Shown here: piece after piece, positions 16,830-25,203 of the stretch
How positions within the stretch are numbered: the first letter of the stretch is position 1
How the letters are laid out: every line of letters starts with the position of its first letter
NCBI RefSeq assembly: GCF_025362475.1
Contig: NZ_JANYGH010000061.1
Span: 1-64,000, forward strand
DNA: 64,000 bases
Direction of reading: 5' to 3'
DNA from: Mucilaginibacter sp.
GTDB taxonomy: Bacteria; Bacteroidota; Bacteroidia; Sphingobacteriales; Sphingobacteriaceae
Notes under the pieces: model-generated
The model's input: the letters and a program-made list of their open reading frames with translations, nothing else
What the model was told of the DNA's origin: nothing
Databases searched by the model: none
Position numbers and translations under genes: made by a program

Positions 16830-18938
16830 ATGAAATTTAAGAACAAGCATTTGATATTACTGCTGCTTAGTTTATTGAGTACTATAAAACAGCTATATGG
16901 CCAAAATGAGGCTATTAAAGTAGCTTGTATTGGCAATTCGGTTACGTATGGTTATGGCCTGGCTAAGCCCGCACAGGAGAGTTACCCGGCTCAATTGCAA
17001 AAAATATTGGGTGCTCATTATAGTGTTTTAAACTTTGGGCACAGCGGGAGTACTTTATTGAAAAATGGGCACAATCCGTATTTTAAAACACCTGAGTTTG
17101 CAAATTTAATAGCTTCAAAACCAGATATAGCTATTATTCACCTTGGTCTTAACGATACCGACCCACGAGACTGGCCCGATTTTAAACAAAACTTTGAAGC
17201 TGATTATGCATGGTTAATTGACACCATCAGAAAGGCAAACCCTCGGGTAAAGGTATTTATATGCAAGCTAACGCCCATCTTCAGCGGGCATCCCCGGTTT
17301 AAATCGGGCACAAGGGATTGGTACGGGCAAATTCAAAACCTGATCCCGCTTATTGCTGCGGCAAACAACACCGGGCTAATTGATTTTCATGAGCCGCTTT
17401 ATAACCGGCCCAACCTTTTTGCTGATAATCTGCACCCGGATAAAGAAGGGGCATTGCTATTAGCCCAAACAGTATATGGCCGGCTTACCGGGAATTATGG
17501 AGGCTTAAAATTACCTGCGGTATTTACTAATCAAATGGTATTACAGCGTGACAGGCCTATCCCGGTTTATGGAAAAGCTAATGCCGGCGATGCGATTGAA
17601 GTACGATTTAAAGGGAAAAATTTCAAGTCGAAGGCCGATGAAAATGGGGATTGGAGAGTGGTACTCCCGGCGGCAAAAGCTGGCGGCCCTTTTCAAATGA
17701 ACATATCCGGTAAAGACACCAGCATTACTATCAGTAATATTTTATTAGGCGATGTATGGTTATGTGCGGGGCAATCAAACATGTATTTCCCGTTAAGCAG
17801 GTCTGCAGGTGGCGATACAGCTATGAAAAGCGCTGTTTCAAACAGAAAACTACATTTATACAAGCTCAATTTGCAGGCCGAATCTGATCTGGGCGCCTGG
17901 GATTCGGTTAGTTTGGCTAAAGTTAATGGACTGACATTTTTTTCGGGTTCCTGGAAAACTTGTGACAGCAGTTCGGCCGCTGGTTTTTCGGCGGTGGCCT
18001 ACTATTTCGGTCAAAAAATATCCCGGGACGTAGGGGTACCTATCGGTTTAATTGAGGTTGCCGTTGGCGGTTCTCCAACAGAATCATGGATAGACCGATA
18101 TGCTATGGAAAATGACGATCAATTGGTTGATATGCTGAGTAATTGGCGAGCTTCAGATTATGAAATGCAGTTTTGCAGGGACAGGGCAGCGGTCAATTTA
18201 AAAAACTCCACCAATTTAAAGCAGCGCCACACTTATGAGCCTTGCTATAACTATGAAGCGGCTATTGATCCTCTTACTCGTTTCCCGGTAAAGGGTGTTG
18301 TTTGGTACCAGGGCGAAAGTAATACACATAACATCGGGCTGTACAGCCATCTCTTTAAAACACTGGTTAGCAGCTGGCGGGAAAAATGGGGATATAATTT
18401 ACCTTTTTATATAGTACAGTTATCGGGTATTAACCGGCCATCGTGGCCTGCATTCAGGGATGCACAGCGTAAACTGCAGCAACAGGTACCCAACACAGCA
18501 ATGGCCGTGAGTTTTGATCTCGGCGATTCGTTGAACGTTCATCCAATCCGGAAAAAAGAAATAGGGGAAAGGCTGGCATTATTGGCCGGGCGCTATACTT
18601 ATCATAAGCAAGTTAAAGCCAACGGGCCGGAGCCAAAAAACGCCCTGTTAAGGGGTAATGCAATCGTACTGGCCTTTGCTTTTGCACAGGAATTAAAAAG
18701 GGCAAACAACAAATCATTGATTGGTTTTGAACTCATTACTAATAAAGGACGTAGCATTGCCGCACCTGCAATTATTAAAGGTAACAAGGTGTACATAACT
18801 GTGCCCGCCGGCGAAAAGATCAAAGCTGTCAATTATGCCATGCATCCTTTTACAAGGGCAAACTTAATTAATGAAGCGGGATTGCCTGCTCCAACCTTTA
18901 CCATGCATTGGCATGAAAAGGAGAATTTGTTTTATTAA
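16830..18938 (+). CDS. Sialate O-acetylesterase with two SGNH-type esterase domains
   Basis: 702 residues with a signal peptide ending near YGQ (24). The first half is a GDSL/SGNH hydrolase: nucleophile Ser37 in IGNSVTYG, Asn in HLGLNDTD, and the DNLHPD catalytic pair. The second half is the sialate-9-O-acetylesterase (SASA) domain: Ser316 in AGQSNMYFPLSR, then WYQGESNT. Removing O-acetyl groups lets the sialidase and lyase act on modified sialic acids in the periplasm or on the surface. Both catalytic halves look intact. The gene sits 27 bp after the permease and 10 bp before the epimerase. Confidence 0.88.
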   Translation: MKFKNKHLILLLLSLLSTIKQLYGQNEAIKVACIGNSVTYGYGLAKPAQESYPAQLQKILGAHYSVLNFGHSGSTLLKNGHNPYFKTPEFANLIASKPDIAIIHLGLNDTDPRDWPDFKQNFEADYAWLIDTIRKANPRVKVFICKLTPIFSGHPRFKSGTRDWYGQIQNLIPLIAAANNTGLIDFHEPLYNRPNLFADNLHPDKEGALLLAQTVYGRLTGNYGGLKLPAVFTNQMVLQRDRPIPVYGKANAGDAIEVRFKGKNFKSKADENGDWRVVLPAAKAGGPFQMNISGKDTSITISNILLGDVWLCAGQSNMYFPLSRSAGGDTAMKSAVSNRKLHLYKLNLQAESDLGAWDSVSLAKVNGLTFFSGSWKTCDSSSAAGFSAVAYYFGQKISRDVGVPIGLIEVAVGGSPTESWIDRYAMENDDQLVDMLSNWRASDYEMQFCRDRAAVNLKNSTNLKQRHTYEPCYNYEAAIDPLTRFPVKGVVWYQGESNTHNIGLYSHLFKTLVSSWREKWGYNLPFYIVQLSGINRPSWPAFRDAQRKLQQQVPNTAMAVSFDLGDSLNVHPIRKKEIGERLALLAGRYTYHKQVKANGPEPKNALLRGNAIVLAFAFAQELKRANNKSLIGFELITNKGRSIAAPAIIKGNKVYITVPAGEKIKAVNYAMHPFTRANLINEAGLPAPTFTMHWHEKENLFY

Positions 18939-18948
18939 ATCTAAAGAA

Positions 18949-20127
18949 ATGAGTTATTCCAATATCGAACTAAATAAGTTAAAAATATTTTATGAGCAGC
19001 AGTTGCTGCAGGATACTGTTCCATTCTGGTTCCCCCGTTCTGTTGATGAACAATACGGCGGCTACCTGCTTATGCGCGACCAGGATGGTAGCTTAATTGA
19101 TGATGACAAGGCAGTATGGATCCAAGGCCGGGCGGCATGGTTACTGGCAACGCTTTACAATACTGTAGAGCCCCGGCAGGAATGGCTGGATGGTGCAAAA
19201 AGCGGTATCGATTTTTTAACCGATCATTGCTTTGACACTGATGGGCAGATGTTTTTTCATGTAACCCGCGATGGCAGCACGATACGCAAAAGGCGGTATT
19301 ATTTTTCCGAGACATTCGCGGTGATTGCTATGGCCGCTTATGCCAAAGCATCCGGTGATGAAACTATTGCTCAAAGGGCCCGAGACCTGTTTGGTAAGTG
19401 CATTGAATATGCAACCGTACCGGGGTTGCTTCCCCCTAAATTTACATCAACGCGGCCGGCCAAAGGCATCGGCGTGCCCATGATCATGATGAATACCGCC
19501 CAACAGCTGCGGGAAACCATTGGTGATGAGCGTTGCGATGACTATATCACCAAATGGATAAGGGAAATTGAAACCGATTTTGTGAAGCACGATATTAAAT
19601 GCGTAATGGAACAGGTGGCGCCGGATGGAAGCATTATTGACCATATTGATGGGCGTACGCTTAATCCCGGTCATGCTATTGAGGGGGCCTGGTTTATTTT
19701 GCACGAAGCCAAATACCGTAATAATGATGCACACTTAATTGAATTGGGTTGCACCATGCTTGATTATATGTGGGAACGCGGATGGGATAAGGAACATGGC
19801 GGTATTTTATATTATCGGGATGTATACGATAAGCCGGTACAGGAGTACTGGCAGGATATGAAATTCTGGTGGCCGCATAATGAAGTAATTATTGCCACCC
19901 TGCTGGCTTATACACTTACCGGTAACGAAAAATACGCCCGATGGCATAAACTGGTGCACGATTACGCCTACAGCAAATTTCATGACCCCGTAAACGGCGA
20001 ATGGTTTGGTTATCTGCACCGCGATGGCACTGTGGCACAAACAGCTAAAGGTAATTTATTTAAAGGGCCATTTCATTTGCCCAGGCAGGAATGGTATTGT
20101 ATGCAGTTATTAAAACAAATAATATAA
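18949..20127 (+). CDS. N-acylglucosamine 2-epimerase (ManNAc to GlcNAc)
   Basis: An (alpha/alpha)6-barrel epimerase of the AGE/renin-binding-protein family. The segments KAVWIQGRAAWLLATLYN, RRYYFSETFAVIAMAAYAKA (19294-19353) and the C-terminal EYWQDMKFWWPHNEVI carry the active-site Arg/Glu/His positions. With ATG 18949 the protein has 392 residues, matching family length. The frame is open further upstream, but that would overlap the esterase gene. It converts the N-acetylmannosamine made by the lyase directly to N-acetylglucosamine, the Bacteroides-type route that does not phosphorylate ManNAc first. No hexosamine kinase is in the window. Confidence 0.9.
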   Translation: MSYSNIELNKLKIFYEQQLLQDTVPFWFPRSVDEQYGGYLLMRDQDGSLIDDDKAVWIQGRAAWLLATLYNTVEPRQEWLDGAKSGIDFLTDHCFDTDGQMFFHVTRDGSTIRKRRYYFSETFAVIAMAAYAKASGDETIAQRARDLFGKCIEYATVPGLLPPKFTSTRPAKGIGVPMIMMNTAQQLRETIGDERCDDYITKWIREIETDFVKHDIKCVMEQVAPDGSIIDHIDGRTLNPGHAIEGAWFILHEAKYRNNDAHLIELGCTMLDYMWERGWDKEHGGILYYRDVYDKPVQEYWQDMKFWWPHNEVIIATLLAYTLTGNEKYARWHKLVHDYAYSKFHDPVNGEWFGYLHRDGTVAQTAKGNLFKGPFHLPRQEWYCMQLLKQII

Positions 20128-20130
20128 ATT

Positions 20131-21294
20131 ATGAAAGTATTGACCATTTACATTGTTATAAATCTTTTTTGTGTTTCATTATGGGCACAGCAAAATGAGG
20201 TAAACGTTTTTAATTCAGGCTCCGAGGGGTACGGGTCTTTCCGGATTCCGGCTATTATCAAAGGTCCCAACGGCGATTTGTTTGCCTTTGCGGAAGGCAG
20301 GGTGAACGGAGACGACGATTTTGGCAACATTCAGATTGTACTGAAACGGAGTAGCGATGGCGGAAAGAATTGGGGTGCGTTGCAGGTTTTGGCATCTAAC
20401 GATACCCTGCAAACGGGTAATGCAGCACCGGTGTGGGACCTTACAGATGCAGCTTATCCCAAAGGGAGGCTGTTTTTATTTTACAATACAGGCAATGCAT
20501 CCGAAAGTAACGTGCGCAAGGGGATGGGCTTGCGGGAGGTATGGTATAAAACCTCAACCGATAATGGTTTAACATGGTCGGCTCCGGTAAACATTACATT
20601 GCAGGTACACAAGCCTAAGCAGCCACAGGTAAATAGCGCCTATAACTTTAAAGAAGACTGGCGGAGTTATGCCAATACACCAGGCCACGCCATCCAACTG
20701 ATGGACGGAAAATATAAAGGACGGATTTACATAGCAGCTAACCACTCGGCAGGTGAACCGCAAAAGCATTATGCCGATGGCCGCGCCTTTGGATATTATA
20801 CAGATGATCATGGCAAAACCTTTAAGTTAAGCGAAGAGGTAAATATGCCTGGTGCTAATGAAAATATGGCTGTTGAACTGGCTGGTAATAAACTGATGAT
20901 GAACATTCGCAACCAACTTGGCAATGTAAAGCAGCGCATCATCGCCATAAGTAATAACGGCGGCCAGTCCTGGGATACCACTTATTTTGATGCTCACCTT
21001 CCAGACCCCATTTGCCAGGGCAGCATTTTAAATTTAGGTAAAAGAGGGAGCAAAGCTATCCTTGCTGTTTGTAATGATGCCGATACTTTGCACCGTGATA
21101 ATCTTACCCTTCGCATCAGCTTTGACGAAGGTAAAACATGGAAGTATAATGTTGTCATCGCAAAATCTCCGATAGGTTATAAAGGAGCTTTTAGCGCTTA
21201 TTCTGACCTGGTAGCGGTTGATAAAAAGCATATTGGCATATTATACGAAAAGGACGAATATAAACATATCGTTTTCACGACCTATAGCTGGTAG
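20131..21294 (+). CDS. nanH: Exo-alpha-sialidase (GH33)
   Basis: 387 residues. A signal peptide ends near LWAQ (20). The FRIP motif at 37-40 supplies the first catalytic arginine, an Asp cluster GDDDFG gives the acid/base, NENMAVELAG the glutamate, and YSDLVAV the late tyrosine region. Five Asp-boxes (SSDGGKNW, STDNGLTW, TDDHGKTF, SNNGGQSW, SFDEGKTW) define the six-bladed propeller. It releases terminal sialic acid from glycans outside the inner membrane. It is the last gene of the locus, 3 bp after the epimerase and followed by a terminator. No CBM is attached. Confidence 0.92.
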   Translation: MKVLTIYIVINLFCVSLWAQQNEVNVFNSGSEGYGSFRIPAIIKGPNGDLFAFAEGRVNGDDDFGNIQIVLKRSSDGGKNWGALQVLASNDTLQTGNAAPVWDLTDAAYPKGRLFLFYNTGNASESNVRKGMGLREVWYKTSTDNGLTWSAPVNITLQVHKPKQPQVNSAYNFKEDWRSYANTPGHAIQLMDGKYKGRIYIAANHSAGEPQKHYADGRAFGYYTDDHGKTFKLSEEVNMPGANENMAVELAGNKLMMNIRNQLGNVKQRIIAISNNGGQSWDTTYFDAHLPDPICQGSILNLGKRGSKAILAVCNDADTLHRDNLTLRISFDEGKTWKYNVVIAKSPIGYKGAFSAYSDLVAVDKKHIGILYEKDEYKHIVFTTYSW

Positions 21295-21325
21295 CACTGG
21301 CCGATAGACGAGCATAGTGTTTACA

Positions 21326-21370
21326 CACAAATCAAAAGCCTCAAGTCGAAAGATTTGAGGCTTTTGATTT
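21326..21370. terminator. Terminator closing the sialic-acid operon
   Basis: A 16-bp perfect stem (21329-21344 with 21355-21370), extended by three more pairs to a GAAA tetraloop. The AGCCTC/GAGGCT core is followed by TTTTGATTT within the stem on both strands, so it can act in either direction. Confidence 0.75.
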
Positions 21371-21505
21371 GGCTTCTTAGCCGGAGCAGCACCCGAATGT
21401 ATTAAATTTTTGTTTGTATTGGGTTTACATACTTTAATTTTGGTTAAGCCAAAAAAGTTTTCTTAACTTAGTATATACTGTTGATCCTCAATTATTTTAC
21501 CGCTT

Positions 21506-21976
21506 ATGATCGCATTAAAAGTTAATGATAAATCGTATCAGGTAGACGCTAGTCCTGATATGCCGCTGCTGTGGGTACTCAGAGATCTGTTAGGCCTTAC
21601 AGGCACCAAGTTTGGTTGTGGCGTTGCACAATGCGGCGCATGCACTGTTCATTTAAATGGCGAGGCCATACGATCCTGCGTCACGAAAGTTAGCCGGGCC
21701 CAAGGTCAAAATATAGTCACGATTGAAGGTTTATCACTCAATAACGATCATCCTTTGCAAAAAGCATGGGTTGAGTTTGATGTGCCGCAATGTGGTTATT
21801 GCCAATCCGGGCAATTGATGTCAGCCGCTGTGCTGCTCCGCGAAAATCCTAATCCTACTAATCAGGATATTGATGATGCCATGTCAGGCAATATTTGTCG
21901 CTGCGGTACTTACCCGCGAATCAGGCAGGCTATACACAAAGCTGCAGAAATGCAAAAGGAAGGGGGCAAATCATGA
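21506..21976 (+). CDS. 2Fe-2S subunit of a molybdenum hydroxylase (isoquinoline 1-oxidoreductase alpha type)
   Basis: 156 residues with the two iron-sulfur clusters of the xanthine-oxidase family. The plant-type ferredoxin cluster uses Cys38, Cys43, Cys46 and Cys58. The second, all-helical cluster uses Cys96, Cys99, Cys131 and Cys133 (CGYC and CRCG). It relays electrons from the molybdenum site of the partner subunit to the cytochrome. It overlaps the Mo subunit by four bases. There is no signal peptide, so it is probably exported together with the Tat substrate partner. Confidence 0.92.
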   Translation: MIALKVNDKSYQVDASPDMPLLWVLRDLLGLTGTKFGCGVAQCGACTVHLNGEAIRSCVTKVSRAQGQNIVTIEGLSLNNDHPLQKAWVEFDVPQCGYCQSGQLMSAAVLLRENPNPTNQDIDDAMSGNICRCGTYPRIRQAIHKAAEMQKEGGKS

Positions 21977-24129
21977 GCGATCAACAAACAGCGATCAGTC
22001 GTCGTAATTTCCTGAAAGCGGGTGCATTATTGAGCGGTGGATTATTGATATCCTTTACTATTCCACAGGCCAATCGTTTGCTGATACAGGATGCCACAAC
22101 CGCTTTTGCACCCAACGCCTTTTTACGTATAGGCGCCGACAATAGCATCACGGTGATACTAAGCCACGTTGAAATGGGGCAGGGCATCTGGACAACGCTG
22201 CCCATGATCCTTGCAGAAGAATTGGATGCCGACTGGGACAACATTAAAGTGATGCATAGCGGAGTTGATAAAGATTATAACCACACCGTATATGGCATCC
22301 AGATTACCGGCGGATCCAGCAGCACCTGGTCGGAGTTTGACCGATACCGGAAGGCTGGAGCAACAGCGCGTGTTATGTTAACCCAGGCCGCTGCAAAACG
22401 TACCGGGGTGGCAATTGAAAACTGTACTACTAAAAATGGTTATGTAATTGCAGGTGGTAAAAAATTAAGTTATGGCGAACTGGCAACAGAAGCGTCAACA
22501 TTGCCGGTACCTCAAAATGTTACCCTGAGGCCACCAGCGCAGTGGAAATTGATTGGTAAAGGAGTTAAACGTCTCGATGCTTCGGTTAAAACAAACGGGC
22601 AGGCTAAGTTTGGAATGGATATACAGTTTCCGGGCATGCTTACCGCTGTTGTAGCCCATGCGCCTGTATTTGGAGGAAAGGTGAAATCGTTTGATGCTTC
22701 CGGGGCAAAAGCCGTTCCTGGTGTTAAAGAGGTGGTAGAAATCCCTACGGGCATTGCAGTGATTGCCGATCATTTTTGGGCCGCTAACCAGGGTCGAAAA
22801 GCTTTAAAAATAATATGGGATGATGGCGCCGGTGCCAACTTGAGCACCAAAACACAAGTTGATGCTTACCAGAAACTCGCCCATACCGATGGTTTAAAGG
22901 CAGCGCAAAAGGGTAATGTTGATCAGGGTTTGGCTAAAGCGGCTAAATTACTCAAGGCCGAATACGTTTTCCCTTATCTTGCCCATGCACCTATGGAACC
23001 CTTGAATTGCACGGTGAAAATAAGCAATGATAAATGCGAGATATGGACCGGCACACAGCTGCCTGGTATTGATCTGGCCGCCGCAGCCAGGATATTAGGC
23101 ATGAAGCCCGAGCAAATAACCATGAATGTAGTGTTCCTTGGTGGAGGTTTTGGTCGCCGGGCTACCATTACGTCTGATTTTGTTTCGGAAGCCGTACACA
23201 TAGCCAAAGCGAGCGGTAAGTTTGTGAAAATGGTTTGGACGCGTGAAGATGACATGAAAGGCGGTTATTACCGCCCAATGTTTGTACACCGCATCAACAC
23301 AGGCTTAGACGCATCTGGTATGCCCATAGCGTGGCGGCATAATATCGTCGGGCAGTCTATTATGGCCGGTACCCCTTTCGAGTCCAAAGATGGCGTTGAT
23401 TCTACATCAGTGGAGGGCATTGCTGATTCGCCTTATTTTGAAACGGTGCCTGATCATTTTGTTGGCTTACACACTGCTAAAGAAGTTGTCCCGGTATTAT
23501 GGTTCCGCTCGGTTGGCCATACCCATACTGCCTATGTTATGGAAACCATGGTTGATGAACTGGCTCATACAGCAGGGCAGGATCCGGTAGCTTATCGGCG
23601 CAAATTGCTGCAAAAATCACCACGACATCTGGCGGCTTTAAACCTGGTAGCACAAAAAGCTGAATGGGATAAGAAATTGCCGGAAGGCCGGTATAAAGGG
23701 ATTGCTGTACACGAAGCCTTCGGCAGCTATGTAGCGCAGGTGGCAGAAATAAGCATTGATAACGGGAAGCCAAGGGTGCATAAAGTAACCTGCGCAATAG
23801 ATTGTGGGCTTGCTGTTAATCCCGATGGGGTAAAAGCCCAAATGGAAAGCGGTATTATTTTTGGCCTGACAATGGCGCTGTATGGTGAATTGACCATTGA
23901 AAAAGGACAGTTGCAGCAAAGTAATTTCTACGATTACCGTATTGCCCGTATGAATGAGTCGCCTGAAATTGATGTCTACATCGTTGATAGCAATGAGAAA
24001 ATGGGAGGTGCGGGCGAATGTGCCGTACCGCCAACCGCACCTGCTATTGCCAATGCCATCTTCGCGGCAACCGGTAAGCGCATCTATAATTTACCCATCA
24101 TGAACACTCCTTTAAAACACATCTCATGA
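21973..24129 (+). CDS. Molybdopterin-binding subunit, xanthine dehydrogenase family (IorB-like)
   Basis: 718 residues from ATG 21973. A twin-arginine signal (SRRNFLKAGALLSGG, RR at 10-11) implies folded export to the periplasm. Mo-cofactor motifs include GGGFGRR and GGAGECAVPPTAPAIANAI, which contains the catalytic glutamate. It resembles isoquinoline 1-oxidoreductase beta subunits and membrane-linked aldehyde dehydrogenases, and has no fused FAD subunit. It hydroxylates N-heterocycles or oxidises aldehydes using water. The start chosen overlaps the 2Fe-2S gene by 4 bases, and the stop overlaps the cytochrome gene by 4 bases, so the three genes form a coupled operon. Confidence 0.9.
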   Translation: MSDQQTAISRRNFLKAGALLSGGLLISFTIPQANRLLIQDATTAFAPNAFLRIGADNSITVILSHVEMGQGIWTTLPMILAEELDADWDNIKVMHSGVDKDYNHTVYGIQITGGSSSTWSEFDRYRKAGATARVMLTQAAAKRTGVAIENCTTKNGYVIAGGKKLSYGELATEASTLPVPQNVTLRPPAQWKLIGKGVKRLDASVKTNGQAKFGMDIQFPGMLTAVVAHAPVFGGKVKSFDASGAKAVPGVKEVVEIPTGIAVIADHFWAANQGRKALKIIWDDGAGANLSTKTQVDAYQKLAHTDGLKAAQKGNVDQGLAKAAKLLKAEYVFPYLAHAPMEPLNCTVKISNDKCEIWTGTQLPGIDLAAAARILGMKPEQITMNVVFLGGGFGRRATITSDFVSEAVHIAKASGKFVKMVWTREDDMKGGYYRPMFVHRINTGLDASGMPIAWRHNIVGQSIMAGTPFESKDGVDSTSVEGIADSPYFETVPDHFVGLHTAKEVVPVLWFRSVGHTHTAYVMETMVDELAHTAGQDPVAYRRKLLQKSPRHLAALNLVAQKAEWDKKLPEGRYKGIAVHEAFGSYVAQVAEISIDNGKPRVHKVTCAIDCGLAVNPDGVKAQMESGIIFGLTMALYGELTIEKGQLQQSNFYDYRIARMNESPEIDVYIVDSNEKMGGAGECAVPPTAPAIANAIFAATGKRIYNLPIMNTPLKHIS

Positions 24130-24734
24130 GCAGCAAAAAGCCATTTATTCTCATAGTATTGCTATTGGCAGCAATTGGTATTACTATAATGTCATTTAAG
24201 GGAGCACCTGTTGATCATAATACCTTGGCTACTTTACCTAAGGATAGCATAGGGTCTGTTAAGGCCTTTATGTCCGTTTATAAAGTGCTGAAGAGTGCGC
24301 GCTGTATGAATTGTCATCCCAATGGTGATGTACCTTTGCAGGGTGATGACAATCACCTTCATACTATGGGAGTAAAACGCGGTACGGATGGTAGGGGCTT
24401 ATATGCGATGAAATGCAGCAACTGTCATCAGGCCGAAAATGCTCCGGGTATACATACACCTCCTGGAAATCCAAAATGGAGTTTACCGCCCGCAAATATG
24501 AGGATGGTTTTCCAGGGAAAAACGCCGAGGCAACTGGCCCTGCAACTGCTGGATCCCAAACAAAATGGCGGAAGAAGCAAACAACAGTTAATTGATCATA
24601 TGGCCTCGGATGATTTAGTATCCTGGGCCTGGAATCCTGGCACGGGCAGAACTTTACCGCCGCTTAGCCATACAGCTTTTAGCGCGCAGGTGAAATTATG
24701 GATAGCCAAAGGTGCATACGCACCTGCCAGGTAA
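24126..24734 (+). CDS. Membrane-anchored dihaem cytochrome c, electron acceptor of the Mo enzyme
   Basis: 202 residues with an N-terminal hydrophobic anchor (about 7-24) and two c-type haem sites, CMNCH at 60-64 and CSNCH at 97-101. It is coupled by an ATGA overlap to the Mo-subunit gene and should accept electrons from it in the periplasm and pass them to the respiratory chain. Homologues near IorAB genes are commonly annotated as an isoquinoline 1-oxidoreductase-associated subunit. Axial methionine assignment is not clear from sequence. Confidence 0.83.
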   Translation: MSSKKPFILIVLLLAAIGITIMSFKGAPVDHNTLATLPKDSIGSVKAFMSVYKVLKSARCMNCHPNGDVPLQGDDNHLHTMGVKRGTDGRGLYAMKCSNCHQAENAPGIHTPPGNPKWSLPPANMRMVFQGKTPRQLALQLLDPKQNGGRSKQQLIDHMASDDLVSWAWNPGTGRTLPPLSHTAFSAQVKLWIAKGAYAPAR

Positions 24735-24751
24735 TTTGGGCTTGCCCCTGG

Positions 24752-25000
24752 CTAAGCGTTGCGCTGACCGGTGGAGATGATCAGCTTCAGGGTTGGCAGC
24801 GCGGTTAATATTTCGCGGTTTAATGGGCTGCGTTCGCGCGTGATGCACGGTGCTTCAAAGGGCCGTAGGCGGACCACCAGCGCGGCTAAATCATTGATGT
24901 GGTCATTAAAAACGGTCAGCTGCGCGCGTTCTGCGCGGGCCGGCCAGCGGGGCATGGTTAAGGCTATGTTCTGGTAATTGTCAAGAACGGCTATTTGCAT
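24752..25000 (-). pseudogene. N-terminal fragment of a D-2-hydroxyacid dehydrogenase
   Basis: The 82-residue frame begins MQIAVLDNYQNIAL and ends LKLIISTGQRNA then a stop. This is the first substrate-domain quarter of D-isomer-specific 2-hydroxyacid dehydrogenases, which are normally over 300 residues and continue into the NAD-binding domain. Nothing of that domain remains: only 17 bp separate the fragment from the cytochrome stop codon. The fragment is noticeably richer in G and C than its surroundings. Truncation by deletion, or a stub left by rearrangement, is the likely history. Confidence 0.72.
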
Positions 25001-25203
25001 AATTCCAAATTTCTATAATTTCTTTTTTGTGTGGCTTAAGAAAATCTTGAGCAATGGGAGATGATGAGCTGTGACGGTAAAATACCAGGGGGATTTTGGC
25101 TGACCTGGAGCATTGACCTGGCTATACCGTAAAAAACATGTTGCATTTCAACTTATAGCCCGTAACAGTGTAACTTGCCTCACACTAACCCAAAATCGAT
25201 AGG

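Noticed and set aside
18871..18948. Upstream extension of the N-acylglucosamine 2-epimerase frame
   Set aside because: It would overlap the esterase C-terminus; family members begin at the position of ATG 18949.
21895..21972. Upstream extension of the molybdenum subunit reading frame
   Set aside because: It overlaps the conserved C-terminus of the 2Fe-2S subunit, and the Tat signal begins only after ATG 21973.
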